Program-made: the position numbers and the translations under genes
Part shown: in pieces, positions 8,471-16,449 of the stretch
How the letters are laid out: the number at the start of each line of letters is the position of its first letter
Position numbering within the stretch: position 1 is the stretch's first letter
Notes under the pieces: model-generated
Database searches by the model: none
What the model was told of the DNA's origin: nothing
Seen by the model: only the letters and a program-made list of their open reading frames with translations
Source: Lachnospiraceae bacterium UBA3633
GTDB lineage: Bacteria; Bacillota; Clostridia; Lachnospirales; Lachnospiraceae
Reading direction: 5' to 3'
Length of the DNA stretch: 64,000 nucleotides
Assembly (NCBI GenBank): GCA_002374095.1
Contig: DFKY01000003.1
Coordinates: forward strand, 1 to 64,000

Positions 8471-9196
8471 TTATACCTTCGCTACATACTCATAAGGAAG
8501 TGGAACGATCTTTCCTGGTCCTTCTATCTTTACGAGTTGCTCTAAAGTATCCTTACAGATATTGTATTGCATCTCTCTATCATGTGGCTTACCTGCATTT
8601 GCACCCATAGGTACAAGTGGGGCTGTAGCACGTGGAGTACCTGTTTGTTTAACAACCGGAGGAAGGGCTGCTATAATGATAGTAGGTATTCCAGCTTGTT
8701 CAATAGCTCTCTGCACGAGCACGGCAGACCTATGACAAGTTCCTCAGCCAGCAGTCATAAGAACTCCATCTACTCCTTCTGATTTTAAGAACTCAGCTAT
8801 AGCTGGTCCTGTCTCATTTTTAAACTTCTCTTGGTTTCCGCCACCACCCATAAATGTAGCATGGGTCTTAGCTACTCCACCAATTACTCCGTCTTTAGCA
8901 AGTTCATGAAGTCTCTCATAAGGGAACATACAGTTGATATCTTTATTTACATCACTGTTGTCATATCCACCGTGAGAAACCATAAGATCCTCTGGTTTTG
9001 TATTATCTGGAACTTTTCTCCATGTGAAATCACCAGATAAGTTAAATCTTTCATCAGATTTACAGTGAACTCCAGCAGCAGTTGCTATAGCAATAACCAT
9101 CTTATTGAGTGGTTTCTTAACAGGTGCCCATACTGGTGGAGGTGTAATAGGTGCAAATATTTCTGATTGCATACCTTTTACTATTGTATAACTCAT
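8471..9196 (-). CDS. prdB: D-proline reductase selenocysteine subunit PrdB
   Basis: The catalytic selenoprotein of D-proline reductase, which reductively opens D-proline to 5-aminovalerate in Stickland fermentation. Two open frames (8744-9196 and 8471-8743) are joined by an in-frame UGA at 8744-8746, read as selenocysteine 151, giving 241 residues. The motif is TAG-Sec-GTCHRSA, the Sec-x-x-Cys arrangement known for PrdB. A stem-loop begins 10 nt after the UGA. The N-terminal part has the conserved HGGYD and IGGVAKTHATFMGGGGN segments of the glycine/proline reductase selenoprotein family. Ribosome-binding site AAAGGAG is strong. It is the last gene of the operon; SelA, SelB and tRNA-Sec needed for decoding are encoded about 10 kb away. 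Automated callers will probably split or truncate it. Confidence 0.96.
8703..8733 (-). promoter_or_regulatory. Candidate bacterial SECIS hairpin in prdB
   Basis: On the minus strand, 10 nt after the UGA, ATAG and CTAT close an outer stem and TCTGC/GCAGA an inner stem, around a 9-nt loop CGTGCTCGT containing G and U. Bacterial SECIS elements occupy this position inside the reading frame and are bound by SelB. Position and shape fit; binding is inferred. Confidence 0.7.
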
Positions 9197-9208
9197 AATA
9201 TTCTCCTT

Positions 9209-9448
9209 TCAATTACTTATTTGTTCTATGAAACTCATATTCAATGCAACTATTTGTCCAACCTCAAGTTCAAAGTCTGATATCACCATACGCTTTGGAA
9301 CCCTTATAGATCCAAGTCGTCCTCTTAAATCAAGTGCTATCATGCCATCGTGGACTTCCGTGATAATCCCTTCGTAATAATTTACTTTATCTATAAACTT
9401 GGGTTTTCGAAGCTCTCTTTTAGTAGCTTCATTATTTTGCATTTGCAT
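9209..9448 (-). CDS. Small prd-operon protein (CBO2463/CBO2479 domain-like)
   Basis: About 79 residues, basic N-terminus then a small beta-barrel-like domain (YYEGIITEVHDGMIALDLRGRLG...). A protein of this kind is commonly encoded between prdA and prdB in proline-reducing clostridia and is annotated as CBO2463/CBO2479 domain protein; its role is not known. It overlaps the end of prdA by about 17 nt. Two in-frame ATGs (9448, 9442) and a GTG (9469) are possible starts, none with a strong ribosome-binding site, so translation is likely coupled to prdA. Confidence 0.85.
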   Translation of the reverse strand: MQMQNNEATKRELRKPKFIDKVNYYEGIITEVHDGMIALDLRGRLGSIRVPKRMVISDFELEVGQIVALNMSFIEQISN

Positions 9449-11294
9449 ATTTCTTCTTATACTTCTCACTCATAGGAAGAGATGTTTCATTCTTAACAAG
9501 CTCAACTGGTTTACCTGTTACTGAAGAAATGAGCTCAACGTTTTGTGATTTAACGTTTGGATTCCATTCCTTCTCTGGTTTCTTGATTGCTTCGCCAGCC
9601 ATCTCTGCTTTAAGCATCATGATAGCACGTACTGCATCTTCTGGGCAAAGTGTGTTGTTGCCGAGAATCTCGTTTTCAATACCTGCTTCTGATTTATTGT
9701 TATCAACCATTGCTGTGATATATTTATTTCCTGTAACAAGAGCACCTTGTTTTGCACAGAATGACATACCTACAACTTTGATTCCTCTCATACCGATTTG
9801 CTCGATGTGTGAAGTGAAATCAACGTGGTTGTTTCCAAATCCTTCTGTAGTAACTATAGCACCTTCTACGTCCATAGCTTCACAAGTCATACCTACACGC
9901 CTAGATACATAGAACTTCTCTGAGTTGATTTGAGGTGATCCTACAAATATAACTCCAGCAAAGTCTACTTCTTTATCATGAAGCATCTCGAGTACCATTG
10001 GTTCTCTCCAATAGTGTCTTGATTGCTCTTTTGATGCAGGTCCTATACAAGTAAGAGCATGGATACATCCATCAAGAACTTCAAGTGGTGAACATACTAC
10101 AGGCACATTACAAAGGTCAACATTTGGATGTGCTCCAAGTACACCAACTGGTTCTACAGGAAGGATTAAGTTGTCGTGCATAGCGCCTTGACCCATGATC
10201 TCTTTTACAAGAGCAACTTTCTTCTTTCCTGGACGACGAACTTGCTCAAAAGTCTCAGTATTTACTACAAGACTATCATCAAGCTCTTTCATAGCCATTC
10301 TGATCTCTTGAGTGATAACGTCAAATGCCTTATGAGCTGCAAGAGGTCCTGGTCTTTCCATGTTCTTCTTATTTTCTATCTTTACTTCGCCTCTTATAAG
10401 GATATCACCATAGTCTGGACATGATGGACGATTCCACATAATGTTCTCATCAAGATATCCTTCTGATGAACCGAATTCACCAATTTGTACTCCTTCATCA
10501 GTAGTACCTGTAAGAAGCATAACTACATTGTCAAGTACTCTTGTAACGCCTGAACCAAGTTCAGAGTCGCCTTCTTTTGTGGCGATAGGTTGAGTATCCA
10601 TTATAGTATCAGAATAAGTATGATATTTATCTTTTGTGATAATATCAAGCTTTAATGCGTGAACTAATTCTTGAGTCTCTACTGCTTCTTTTTCTATGCC
10701 CTTACGGATATAGAGAGTAGTTCCCTCAATCTTAGTCTTGTCGCCTCTCTTAACTTCAGTGATATTGTAGTGCTTACGAGTAAGAGTTCTTACAACTTTC
10801 TCTTCTCCTGATGCAGCACCTGCAGTTGCAGTTGCACCTGCTGCGCCTGTTGCTGCTACTGCACTTCCTGTACTTGCTGCTACGCCTCCGCCAAGACCCA
10901 TAGGGATCTCAAGGTCTATACCTTTACCTTCACCAATATGGATTTTTAATTTGCCACCTGCTACACTTGTAGTAGCACCAGTAGCTACATGAGACTCTGC
11001 TGGAGCAGATACTGCTGCAGCTTCGCCACTTCCTGCGTTCATGTCTTGAACTTTGTCAACGCAATCTTTAGTTATAGCATTGAGTGAATCAAGAGTCTTA
11101 GTAAGAGTAGCACCCATTGCTTCGCCTATTTTAAGTGCGCCGTCAAGTTTAAGAAGACCAGATGAAACTAAATCATCGAAAATTGCTGGGTCTTCAAAGT
11201 CATGATGAGAAAGGGTAGTCCCTGCTTCTCTTCTACAGCAAAGGACAGCTGGATCATTGATATGTTCCTTTGCGTATTCTGCTGAAATAGACAT
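9432..11294 (-). CDS. prdA: D-proline reductase proprotein PrdA
   Basis: 620 residues. PrdA is made as a proprotein and cleaved at a conserved cysteine, leaving a pyruvoyl group that binds the substrate amine; the two fragments associate with PrdB. The region VVCSPLEVLDGCIHALTCIGP (about 399-419) holds the likely processing cysteine; Cys416 is my best candidate, Cys410 the alternative. Further landmarks: an Ala/Gly-rich flexible linker at about 90-165 joining an N-terminal helical domain to the core, and FAGVIFVGSPQINSEKF in the C-terminal part. A strong GGAGG precedes the ATG. It lies 55 nt downstream of prdC and overlaps the small gene after it. Confidence 0.96.
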   Translation of the reverse strand: MSISAEYAKEHINDPAVLCCRREAGTTLSHHDFEDPAIFDDLVSSGLLKLDGALKIGEAMGATLTKTLDSLNAITKDCVDKVQDMNAGSGEAAAVSAPAESHVATGATTSVAGGKLKIHIGEGKGIDLEIPMGLGGGVAASTGSAVAATGAAGATATAGAASGEEKVVRTLTRKHYNITEVKRGDKTKIEGTTLYIRKGIEKEAVETQELVHALKLDIITKDKYHTYSDTIMDTQPIATKEGDSELGSGVTRVLDNVVMLLTGTTDEGVQIGEFGSSEGYLDENIMWNRPSCPDYGDILIRGEVKIENKKNMERPGPLAAHKAFDVITQEIRMAMKELDDSLVVNTETFEQVRRPGKKKVALVKEIMGQGAMHDNLILPVEPVGVLGAHPNVDLCNVPVVCSPLEVLDGCIHALTCIGPASKEQSRHYWREPMVLEMLHDKEVDFAGVIFVGSPQINSEKFYVSRRVGMTCEAMDVEGAIVTTEGFGNNHVDFTSHIEQIGMRGIKVVGMSFCAKQGALVTGNKYITAMVDNNKSEAGIENEILGNNTLCPEDAVRAIMMLKAEMAGEAIKKPEKEWNPNVKSQNVELISSVTGKPVELVKNETSLPMSEKYKKKYANAK

Positions 11295-11349
11295 AAATTT
11301 TCCTCCTTATTTATGGCTTTATATATATTTAATAGTATATATACGATAT

Positions 11350-13077
11350 TTATTCGTACTTAATTGAGATGTCTGAACCACTTTCAATGCTTATGAGAAG
11401 TTCCCCATCTGGAGTATTCTCTCTAAACTCGTATGGTTTACTATAGTCAACATTTGAACTTGTGCCTTTTGCACTGTCTTCGTGGTGAACTTGAACTGGA
11501 TGTATGCCACCTGGCTCGTTTGATTCAGGGTTTCTTGATGCTGTACAGCCTTCTGGTATAGGTCCTTCAATGAACTTTGATTTTGTAAGATGTCTTTGAA
11601 CTGGCATACCAACTGTCTCAAATATATGATCAGTTGCGTGATGAACATTGAGTCCTAAACCTGGAGCTGAACCCATAACAGTATTTGTACAATCTGAGCA
11701 GTTTGATATAAGTATCTCTGTAGCTCCTGCCTTCTTTATATTCATACACTTAAGTGCTTGACCTGGGCAATTTCCTGGATTTTCGCATTTATAAACCCCA
11801 TTACCTTTTGGATCTTTTGCTTGCTTACAATACTCTACATCTACAACTTTCATATTGTATTTGCTTGCAATGTCCTTAAGTCTATCTTCATTAGCACCAC
11901 ATGCGCAGACAAGAAGTCCTACTTTAGCGCCTTTATAATCTTTAAATGGCTCTGTAACTATGATTCCTCCAGTAGTTTTAGTTATAGGGTCATCAAGCTT
12001 ACATGGTTTACCCATAAATGGTCCACCCATAATTATCTCACCATACTTGCCATCTATACCACCTGCAGCCTCTATTGCATCTTTTACTTTAAGTCCTATA
12101 GGAACATCGTAGAACACTTTAACACCATTATTGATTCCCTTAATCTTACCACTGACGGTTAAGTTTTTAGATACAGCTGGACGACCAAATTCGATTGCTT
12201 CGTATACACGGAGAACTGTCTCGACATTTATAACCACTGCATTTGCTTCTGATGGAAGAGCTGTGACAGGAAGAAGGATGCCTAAAGTTTCACGAATAAC
12301 TGCTCTCTCTTCTCCCATCGGATATATATCTGGAAGTAAATGAACGCGAATATTATCTATTCCTTTCAATGCTTTAAGTATAGATTCTATTTCATGAGTG
12401 TGCTTTTGCTTTATGGCAATGATACCTTGTTTTGCATTAGTAATTTTCATTATATACTGAATGCCTTTTATGGTTTCATTTGGAAATTGAACAAGTTGTG
12501 CCATATTATGTGCAAGCACTGGCTCACACTCAGCAGCATTAACTAGGACATGACCACCATGTAAATCCAAATTCAATTTTGCAGCTGTTGGGAAACCTGC
12601 TCCACCCATACCTACAACACCTGCTTCAGCAACACAAGCAAGTAAATCTTTTTTATCAGCTGTAATTCTTTTAAATTTTGATTTACTAATATCTATTGGT
12701 ACTTTGCCTGCTTTAATATAAATTGCTGTATCTGTCACTTGAGACACTACACCATCAACAGATGAATGAAGATTTGCACCAAGCCCTTGAGGCTTTGCAA
12801 TAAGTGTACCAACTTGAACCTTATCACCTTTTTTTACACAAGGAACAGATGGTTTCCCTACGCCTTGCTTAAGCAAAAGAACGATTTCACCAGAACTCTT
12901 TAAAGCTTTAGTAGTTTCTTTTACTGCTTTAGTAGCTTTCTTCGCTACTTTCTTAACACCTTTTTCAACTTTCTTTGCTGTAGACTTTGCAACTTTTTTC
13001 ATTCCTTTAACTGCTTTCTTGATAGAACTTTTTGCAGTTGCTTTCGTCTTAGCATTACTTTTTTTCTTGGTAGCCAT
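11350..13077 (-). CDS. prdC: Proline reductase-associated RnfC-like protein PrdC with a lysine-rich N-terminal extension
   Basis: 575 residues. PrdC resembles RnfC and is thought to pass electrons from NADH to proline reductase. The RnfC-like core starts near residue 62 (GEIVLLLKQGVG), with VGMGGAGFPTAAKL (about 156) typical of the NADH/FMN-binding domain. Cysteines cluster near the C-terminus (CACGANED, CKQAKDPKGNGVYKCENPGNCPGQ, NCSDCT). Some relatives carry selenocysteine in PrdC; here the frame is uninterrupted. Unusual: residues 1-60 are almost only Lys, Ala, Thr, Ser and Val in repeats like KKVAKKATKAVKE, resembling histone-H1-like tails. Ribosome-binding site AAAGGAG. First gene of the prdC-A-small protein-B operon. 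Confidence 0.93.
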   Translation of the reverse strand: MATKKKSNAKTKATAKSSIKKAVKGMKKVAKSTAKKVEKGVKKVAKKATKAVKETTKALKSSGEIVLLLKQGVGKPSVPCVKKGDKVQVGTLIAKPQGLGANLHSSVDGVVSQVTDTAIYIKAGKVPIDISKSKFKRITADKKDLLACVAEAGVVGMGGAGFPTAAKLNLDLHGGHVLVNAAECEPVLAHNMAQLVQFPNETIKGIQYIMKITNAKQGIIAIKQKHTHEIESILKALKGIDNIRVHLLPDIYPMGEERAVIRETLGILLPVTALPSEANAVVINVETVLRVYEAIEFGRPAVSKNLTVSGKIKGINNGVKVFYDVPIGLKVKDAIEAAGGIDGKYGEIIMGGPFMGKPCKLDDPITKTTGGIIVTEPFKDYKGAKVGLLVCACGANEDRLKDIASKYNMKVVDVEYCKQAKDPKGNGVYKCENPGNCPGQALKCMNIKKAGATEILISNCSDCTNTVMGSAPGLGLNVHHATDHIFETVGMPVQRHLTKSKFIEGPIPEGCTASRNPESNEPGGIHPVQVHHEDSAKGTSSNVDYSKPYEFRENTPDGELLISIESGSDISIKYE

Positions 13078-13183
13078 GAGATTATTTCACTCCTTTAATT
13101 TATTTTATTCTACGCACATAAAATACATGGGTAGATTTAATTACTAATTTAAAATGCAATAGTAAAAAAATACTTGCGGCAAT

Positions 13184-13200
13184 TTATACCCAGTATAACC
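13184..13200. promoter_or_regulatory. Palindrome shared with the permease promoter (candidate operator)
   Basis: TTATACC-CAG-TATAACC, in which TTATAC and GTATAA are a perfect inverted repeat with a 3-bp centre. It lies about 110 nt upstream of prdC. The same TTATACC-N3-TATAACC pattern occurs at 14415-14431 in the promoter of the adjacent permease. On the minus strand it also contains a TATAAA that could serve as a second -10 element. Confidence 0.55.
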
Positions 13201-13237
13201 AAAAAATGTATAATATGCCTTCATACATTACGTAAGT

Positions 13238-13266
13238 ATTTTACTACATTTTTATTACATTTTCAA
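13238..13266 (-). promoter_or_regulatory. Sigma-A promoter of the prdCAB operon
   Basis: TTGAAA (13261-13266) and TAAAAT (13238-13243), 17-bp spacing, minus strand. This leaves a leader of about 150 nt before prdC that contains the candidate operator. Confidence 0.65.
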
Positions 13267-13311
13267 TATATTTTTATAAACAATTTCAAAGATTTAAGTG
13301 AATATTTCAAT

Positions 13312-13340
13312 AAAAAACTACCACCATATTGGTGGTAGTT
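13312..13340 (-). terminator. Terminator of the permease gene
   Basis: AACTACCACC (13316-13325) and GGTGGTAGTT (13331-13340) form a perfect 10-bp stem with a 5-nt loop, followed on the minus strand by a U run. It separates the permease transcript from prdC. Confidence 0.9.
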
Positions 13341-13362
13341 AAATATATATTATATAGTATAA

Positions 13363-14349
13363 TTAAGCTTTAGACTTTGAATCAGTAATAGCATCCTTTA
13401 AGTAAAGGAGACCTGTGATGAAACATACTATAACAACAAGGATAGTAAGTGTTCTTAAGTTCATAGACTTAACAATGTAATATGCAAGGAATACACCTAT
13501 TGCACCACCGATTGCTTGAGTCCAGCAAGCGATTACATCATATCTACCTTCCATGATGAACTTAGGTCCATTACCAAATGCCATAAGGAATGCACAAGAT
13601 CCCATCATGATAGGGAATGCCATACCAGTATGAAGTCCGATAAGAACACAAAGTGCCATACAAGGAGCATAAAGACCAACACCTAAGCACATTGCTGCGC
13701 CAAGTAAGAAGTTAATTACACATGCGATAACAAGTTTTCCACCAACAAGTCCAATTGCTGCAATATCTTCACCAACTTTGTGAATGATACGTCCATCAAC
13801 AATAGTACCAATTTGTGCTTCACTATACTCTACATTGCCAAGTGCGAAAGGACCCCATCCGCCCCATCTGCAAAGCATGATGATAGCGAGAATGATAAGA
13901 CCAATTCCGAATCCCCAACGAACCATTGTTCTGTCCCACTTAGACACGATAGATGCACCAAGGAATGCACCAATAGTTGCAGTAGCACACATAAGTACAC
14001 AAGTAAGTGGATCAATGTTGAATGCATCAAAGAATAAGAATGCCTCAATACAAACTGGAACAGTATCACCAACGTTAAGTGTTCCAGGAACAAGTAAGTC
14101 ATCAACTGACTTTGTAAGTTTGAAAGCTGAAGAAGATGGCGCAAATGAACCGATACCAAGAGTATCAAAGAAGTTTGCAACTACACCTACAATAGTTGTT
14201 GCAATTAAGTTCTTTGGTTTCAAACCCCATTCGATATTTGCCTTTCCTTCTGGTGTCTTTGCAAGTTGACCTTGCTTCCAAATCATCATGATTACACAAA
14301 GTACAATTCCAATAACAGAAAGAGCCTTCATGATTAAAATAGCATCCAT
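13363..14349 (-). CDS. TSUP (TauE/SafE-like) membrane permease at the prd locus
   Basis: 328 residues with about eight to nine hydrophobic segments. The pattern of glycine-rich helices (TIVGVVANFFDTLGIGSFAPSSSAF near 52-76, then MCATATIGAFLGASIVSKWD near 120) matches the sulfite-exporter TauE/SafE (TSUP) family of anion/organic-acid transporters. It sits immediately upstream of prdC but has its own promoter and terminator. Its place here, and the shared promoter motif, suggest it moves a substrate or product of proline reduction (for example proline or 5-aminovalerate); that is inference. GGAGG precedes the ATG. Confidence 0.85.
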   Translation of the reverse strand: MDAILIMKALSVIGIVLCVIMMIWKQGQLAKTPEGKANIEWGLKPKNLIATTIVGVVANFFDTLGIGSFAPSSSAFKLTKSVDDLLVPGTLNVGDTVPVCIEAFLFFDAFNIDPLTCVLMCATATIGAFLGASIVSKWDRTMVRWGFGIGLIILAIIMLCRWGGWGPFALGNVEYSEAQIGTIVDGRIIHKVGEDIAAIGLVGGKLVIACVINFLLGAAMCLGVGLYAPCMALCVLIGLHTGMAFPIMMGSCAFLMAFGNGPKFIMEGRYDVIACWTQAIGGAIGVFLAYYIVKSMNLRTLTILVVIVCFITGLLYLKDAITDSKSKA

Positions 14350-14380
14350 AAAATTTTTCCTCCAAAAAATTATTTGTCGT

Positions 14381-14397
14381 ACAGAATCCCATTCTGT
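14381..14397 (-). promoter_or_regulatory. Hairpin in the permease 5' leader
   Basis: ACAGAAT and ATTCTGT form a perfect 7-bp stem with a 3-nt loop, between the promoter and the ribosome-binding site of the TSUP-like gene. Confidence 0.45.
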
Positions 14398-14413
14398 GCA
14401 ACCTTATGATGAA

Positions 14414-14442
14414 ATTATACCACTTATAACCAAAATTTTCAA
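14414..14442 (-). promoter_or_regulatory. Sigma-A promoter of the permease gene, with candidate operator
   Basis: TTGAAA (14437-14442) and a consensus TATAAT (14414-14419) with 17-bp spacing on the minus strand. The motif TTATACC-ACT-TATAACC (14415-14431) overlaps the -10 and spacer and is nearly the same as the palindrome upstream of prdC. Confidence 0.8.
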
Positions 14443-14474
14443 TATTTTTTTAGACAAAAATGATGTTTTTTTAC

Positions 14475-14496
14475 AAAAAAAACCCTAAATATAGGG
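14475..14496 (-). terminator. Terminator of the hydrogenase operon
   Basis: CCCTA/TAGGG stem (14483-14487 with 14492-14496) with a 4-nt loop, followed on the minus strand by a run of eight U. It lies about 36 nt after the small membrane protein gene. Confidence 0.75.
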
Positions 14497-14531
14497 CATT
14501 TTTATCTGTATCCAAATTAATCGATATTTTT

Positions 14532-14723
14532 CTTATAAATACCGTGCGTCTATCTTCTGCCAAATATCCTGCTCTTCACAAAATCAATAATCACAATAAG
14601 CACAATCAAGACAGCAATCTTTATAGGCATACTCACATTATACTTTTTCATAAGCATAAGTACTCCTAAAAAAATCATAAAAGTTACAAAAATGCTAAGT
14701 AGTTTGACTCCAGTTTCTTTCAT
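14532..14723 (-). CDS. Small two-helix membrane protein downstream of hydA
   Basis: A 63-residue open frame, four bases after the hydrogenase stop codon, with a strong AAAGGAG about ten bases before its ATG. It has two hydrophobic segments (about residues 7-24 and 34-48), separated by a short basic turn (MKKYNVSMPIK), and a charged C-terminus. Spacing, ribosome-binding site and composition support a real gene. I do not recognise the family. It may anchor or regulate the soluble hydrogenase complex, but nothing in the sequence proves this. Confidence 0.62.
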
Positions 14724-14727
14724 AAGC

Positions 14728-16449
14728 TTATGCTCCTTTCACCTTCATCATTTCTTTTACATGGTCTCTATGCAAAAGTTTATGTGAAAGCTCACTTAAA
14801 GGTTTTCCAAGATAATTTTTATAGCATGCAATTACTTCAGGATTATCATGTGAAAATCTTATATTATTATTCTTATCAAGGCCATATAAGACACTTGACC
14901 TTGCTGCAAGGTCTGATCCATCTATATTTATAATCTGTCCTCCACCATTTATGCATCCTCCTGGGCAAGCCATCACTTCTACAAAATCATATGTCACTTC
15001 TTTTCTTTTTATCTTTTCTATAAGTTTTCTTGCATTTGAAAGGCTATGCACTACAGCAACTTTTACCTTTACACCATTGCCAAAGTCAAAAGTTGCTTCT
15101 TTATATCCGTCAAGTCCTCTCACATCCTTGAATGCATCTGCATCAGGATTTTTCTTATTGACAAGATAATACGCAGATCTAAGAGCAGCTTCCATGACTC
15201 CACCAGTAACTCCAAAAATTACTCCTGCTCCAGATCCTACTCCAAGCGGACTATCAAAATCAGTTTCTTTTATATTTTTTACATCTATCATAGAAGACTC
15301 TATAAGTCTTACTAATTCTCTTGTAGTTAAGACTGCATCTATATCATGATTATCATCAAGTGTCTCTTCATCCTTTTTTGCAAGACATGGCATTATTGAT
15401 ATACTATATATCTTGTCTTCTGGTACTTTAAGTATGTCAGCATAATAAGATTTTGCAAGAGCACCAAACATTCCTTGAGGGGATTTTGCTGATGAAAGAC
15501 GAGGTACCATGTCAGGGTATTCTGATTTTATAAATCTAAGCCAGCCAGGGCAACATGATGTAAACATAGGAAGCCCAGTACTTCTTATATCATCAAGTCT
15601 CTCTAAAAATTCTGACCCCTCTTCCATTATGGTCATATCAGCACTAAACACTGTATCAAATACATAATTGAATCCAAGTGCTTTCAGTATCCCTGCAAGT
15701 CTTTTTTCTGTAGCAACTTCTCTACTAAGTGATAATCCCTCACCATAGGCAGTCCTAACTGCAGGTGCAACTTGTACAATAGTAATCTTTTCTTTTGAGT
15801 CGATGGCCTTTAAAACTTCTTTTACATCATCTCTTTCACTGAGTGCCCCCACAGGGCAATTAACTATACACTGCCCACAATATGAGCAATTGACATCACC
15901 TATTTTTTTATTTTCACGAACATTAACTGTAGTTCTCACTCCTGTATTTACTACATCCCAGACATTGAGACTTTGTACCTTGTCACATACTTGCACGCAT
16001 CGCATACACTTCACGCACCTTGTGAAATCTCTTATAAGAGGCAATGTCTTATCCCAAGTCTTTTTTTCAAAGCTCACTTCAAAACGATTTTCAGTAATGC
16101 CAAATTCCTTTGCAAGATTTTGAAGTTTACAATTGCCATTTCTTATGCATGTTGGGCAAGTAAAATTGTGGTCAGATAATATAAGCTCTATATTAAGCCT
16201 TCTTACTTCACGTGCCTTCTTAGAATTTGTATATATCTTCATGCCTTCTTTTACTTCATTATTACAAGCTGTGACACATTTTTCAAGCCCTACAACTTCT
16301 ACAACACAAACTCTACATGCAGCTATTTCATTGATATCTTTAAGGAAGCATAATGTAGGTATATTAATGCCATTTTCTCTTGCCGCTTCAAGTATAGTTG
16401 TGCCTTCTTTTACTTCTATATTTCTATCATCAATAGTTAATCTTACCAT
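14728..16449 (-). CDS. hydA: [FeFe] hydrogenase, catalytic subunit
   Basis: 573 residues, a multi-cluster [FeFe] hydrogenase that interconverts protons and H2. Order of domains: a 2Fe-2S ferredoxin-like domain (1-80), a His-Cys [4Fe-4S] segment (HNFTCPTCIRNGNCKLQ, about 93-109), two [4Fe-4S] clusters (CVKCMRCVQVC and CSYCGQCIVNC, about 144-200), then the H-cluster domain with TSCCPGW (about 297), MPCLAKKDE (about 353) and EVMACPGGCINGGG (about 490). All H-cluster ligands are present. The length and cluster layout match NADH-linked soluble hydrogenases rather than simple ferredoxin enzymes. It overlaps the diaphorase gene by seven bases, so the two are translated together. Maturases HydEFG are not in the window. 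Confidence 0.95.
   Translation of the reverse strand: MVRLTIDDRNIEVKEGTTILEAARENGINIPTLCFLKDINEIAACRVCVVEVVGLEKCVTACNNEVKEGMKIYTNSKKAREVRRLNIELILSDHNFTCPTCIRNGNCKLQNLAKEFGITENRFEVSFEKKTWDKTLPLIRDFTRCVKCMRCVQVCDKVQSLNVWDVVNTGVRTTVNVRENKKIGDVNCSYCGQCIVNCPVGALSERDDVKEVLKAIDSKEKITIVQVAPAVRTAYGEGLSLSREVATEKRLAGILKALGFNYVFDTVFSADMTIMEEGSEFLERLDDIRSTGLPMFTSCCPGWLRFIKSEYPDMVPRLSSAKSPQGMFGALAKSYYADILKVPEDKIYSISIMPCLAKKDEETLDDNHDIDAVLTTRELVRLIESSMIDVKNIKETDFDSPLGVGSGAGVIFGVTGGVMEAALRSAYYLVNKKNPDADAFKDVRGLDGYKEATFDFGNGVKVKVAVVHSLSNARKLIEKIKRKEVTYDFVEVMACPGGCINGGGQIINIDGSDLAARSSVLYGLDKNNNIRFSHDNPEVIACYKNYLGKPLSELSHKLLHRDHVKEMMKVKGA

Noticed and set aside
8471..8722. Separate 83-residue gene after prdB
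   Set aside because: It is the C-terminal half of PrdB read past the selenocysteine UGA; the internal ATG is not a start.
13173..13200. Sigma-54 promoter upstream of prdC, as in C. difficile prd control
   Set aside because: A GG and a GC are present, but their spacing is 8-9 nt rather than 10 and the flanks do not match; a sigma-A promoter fits better.
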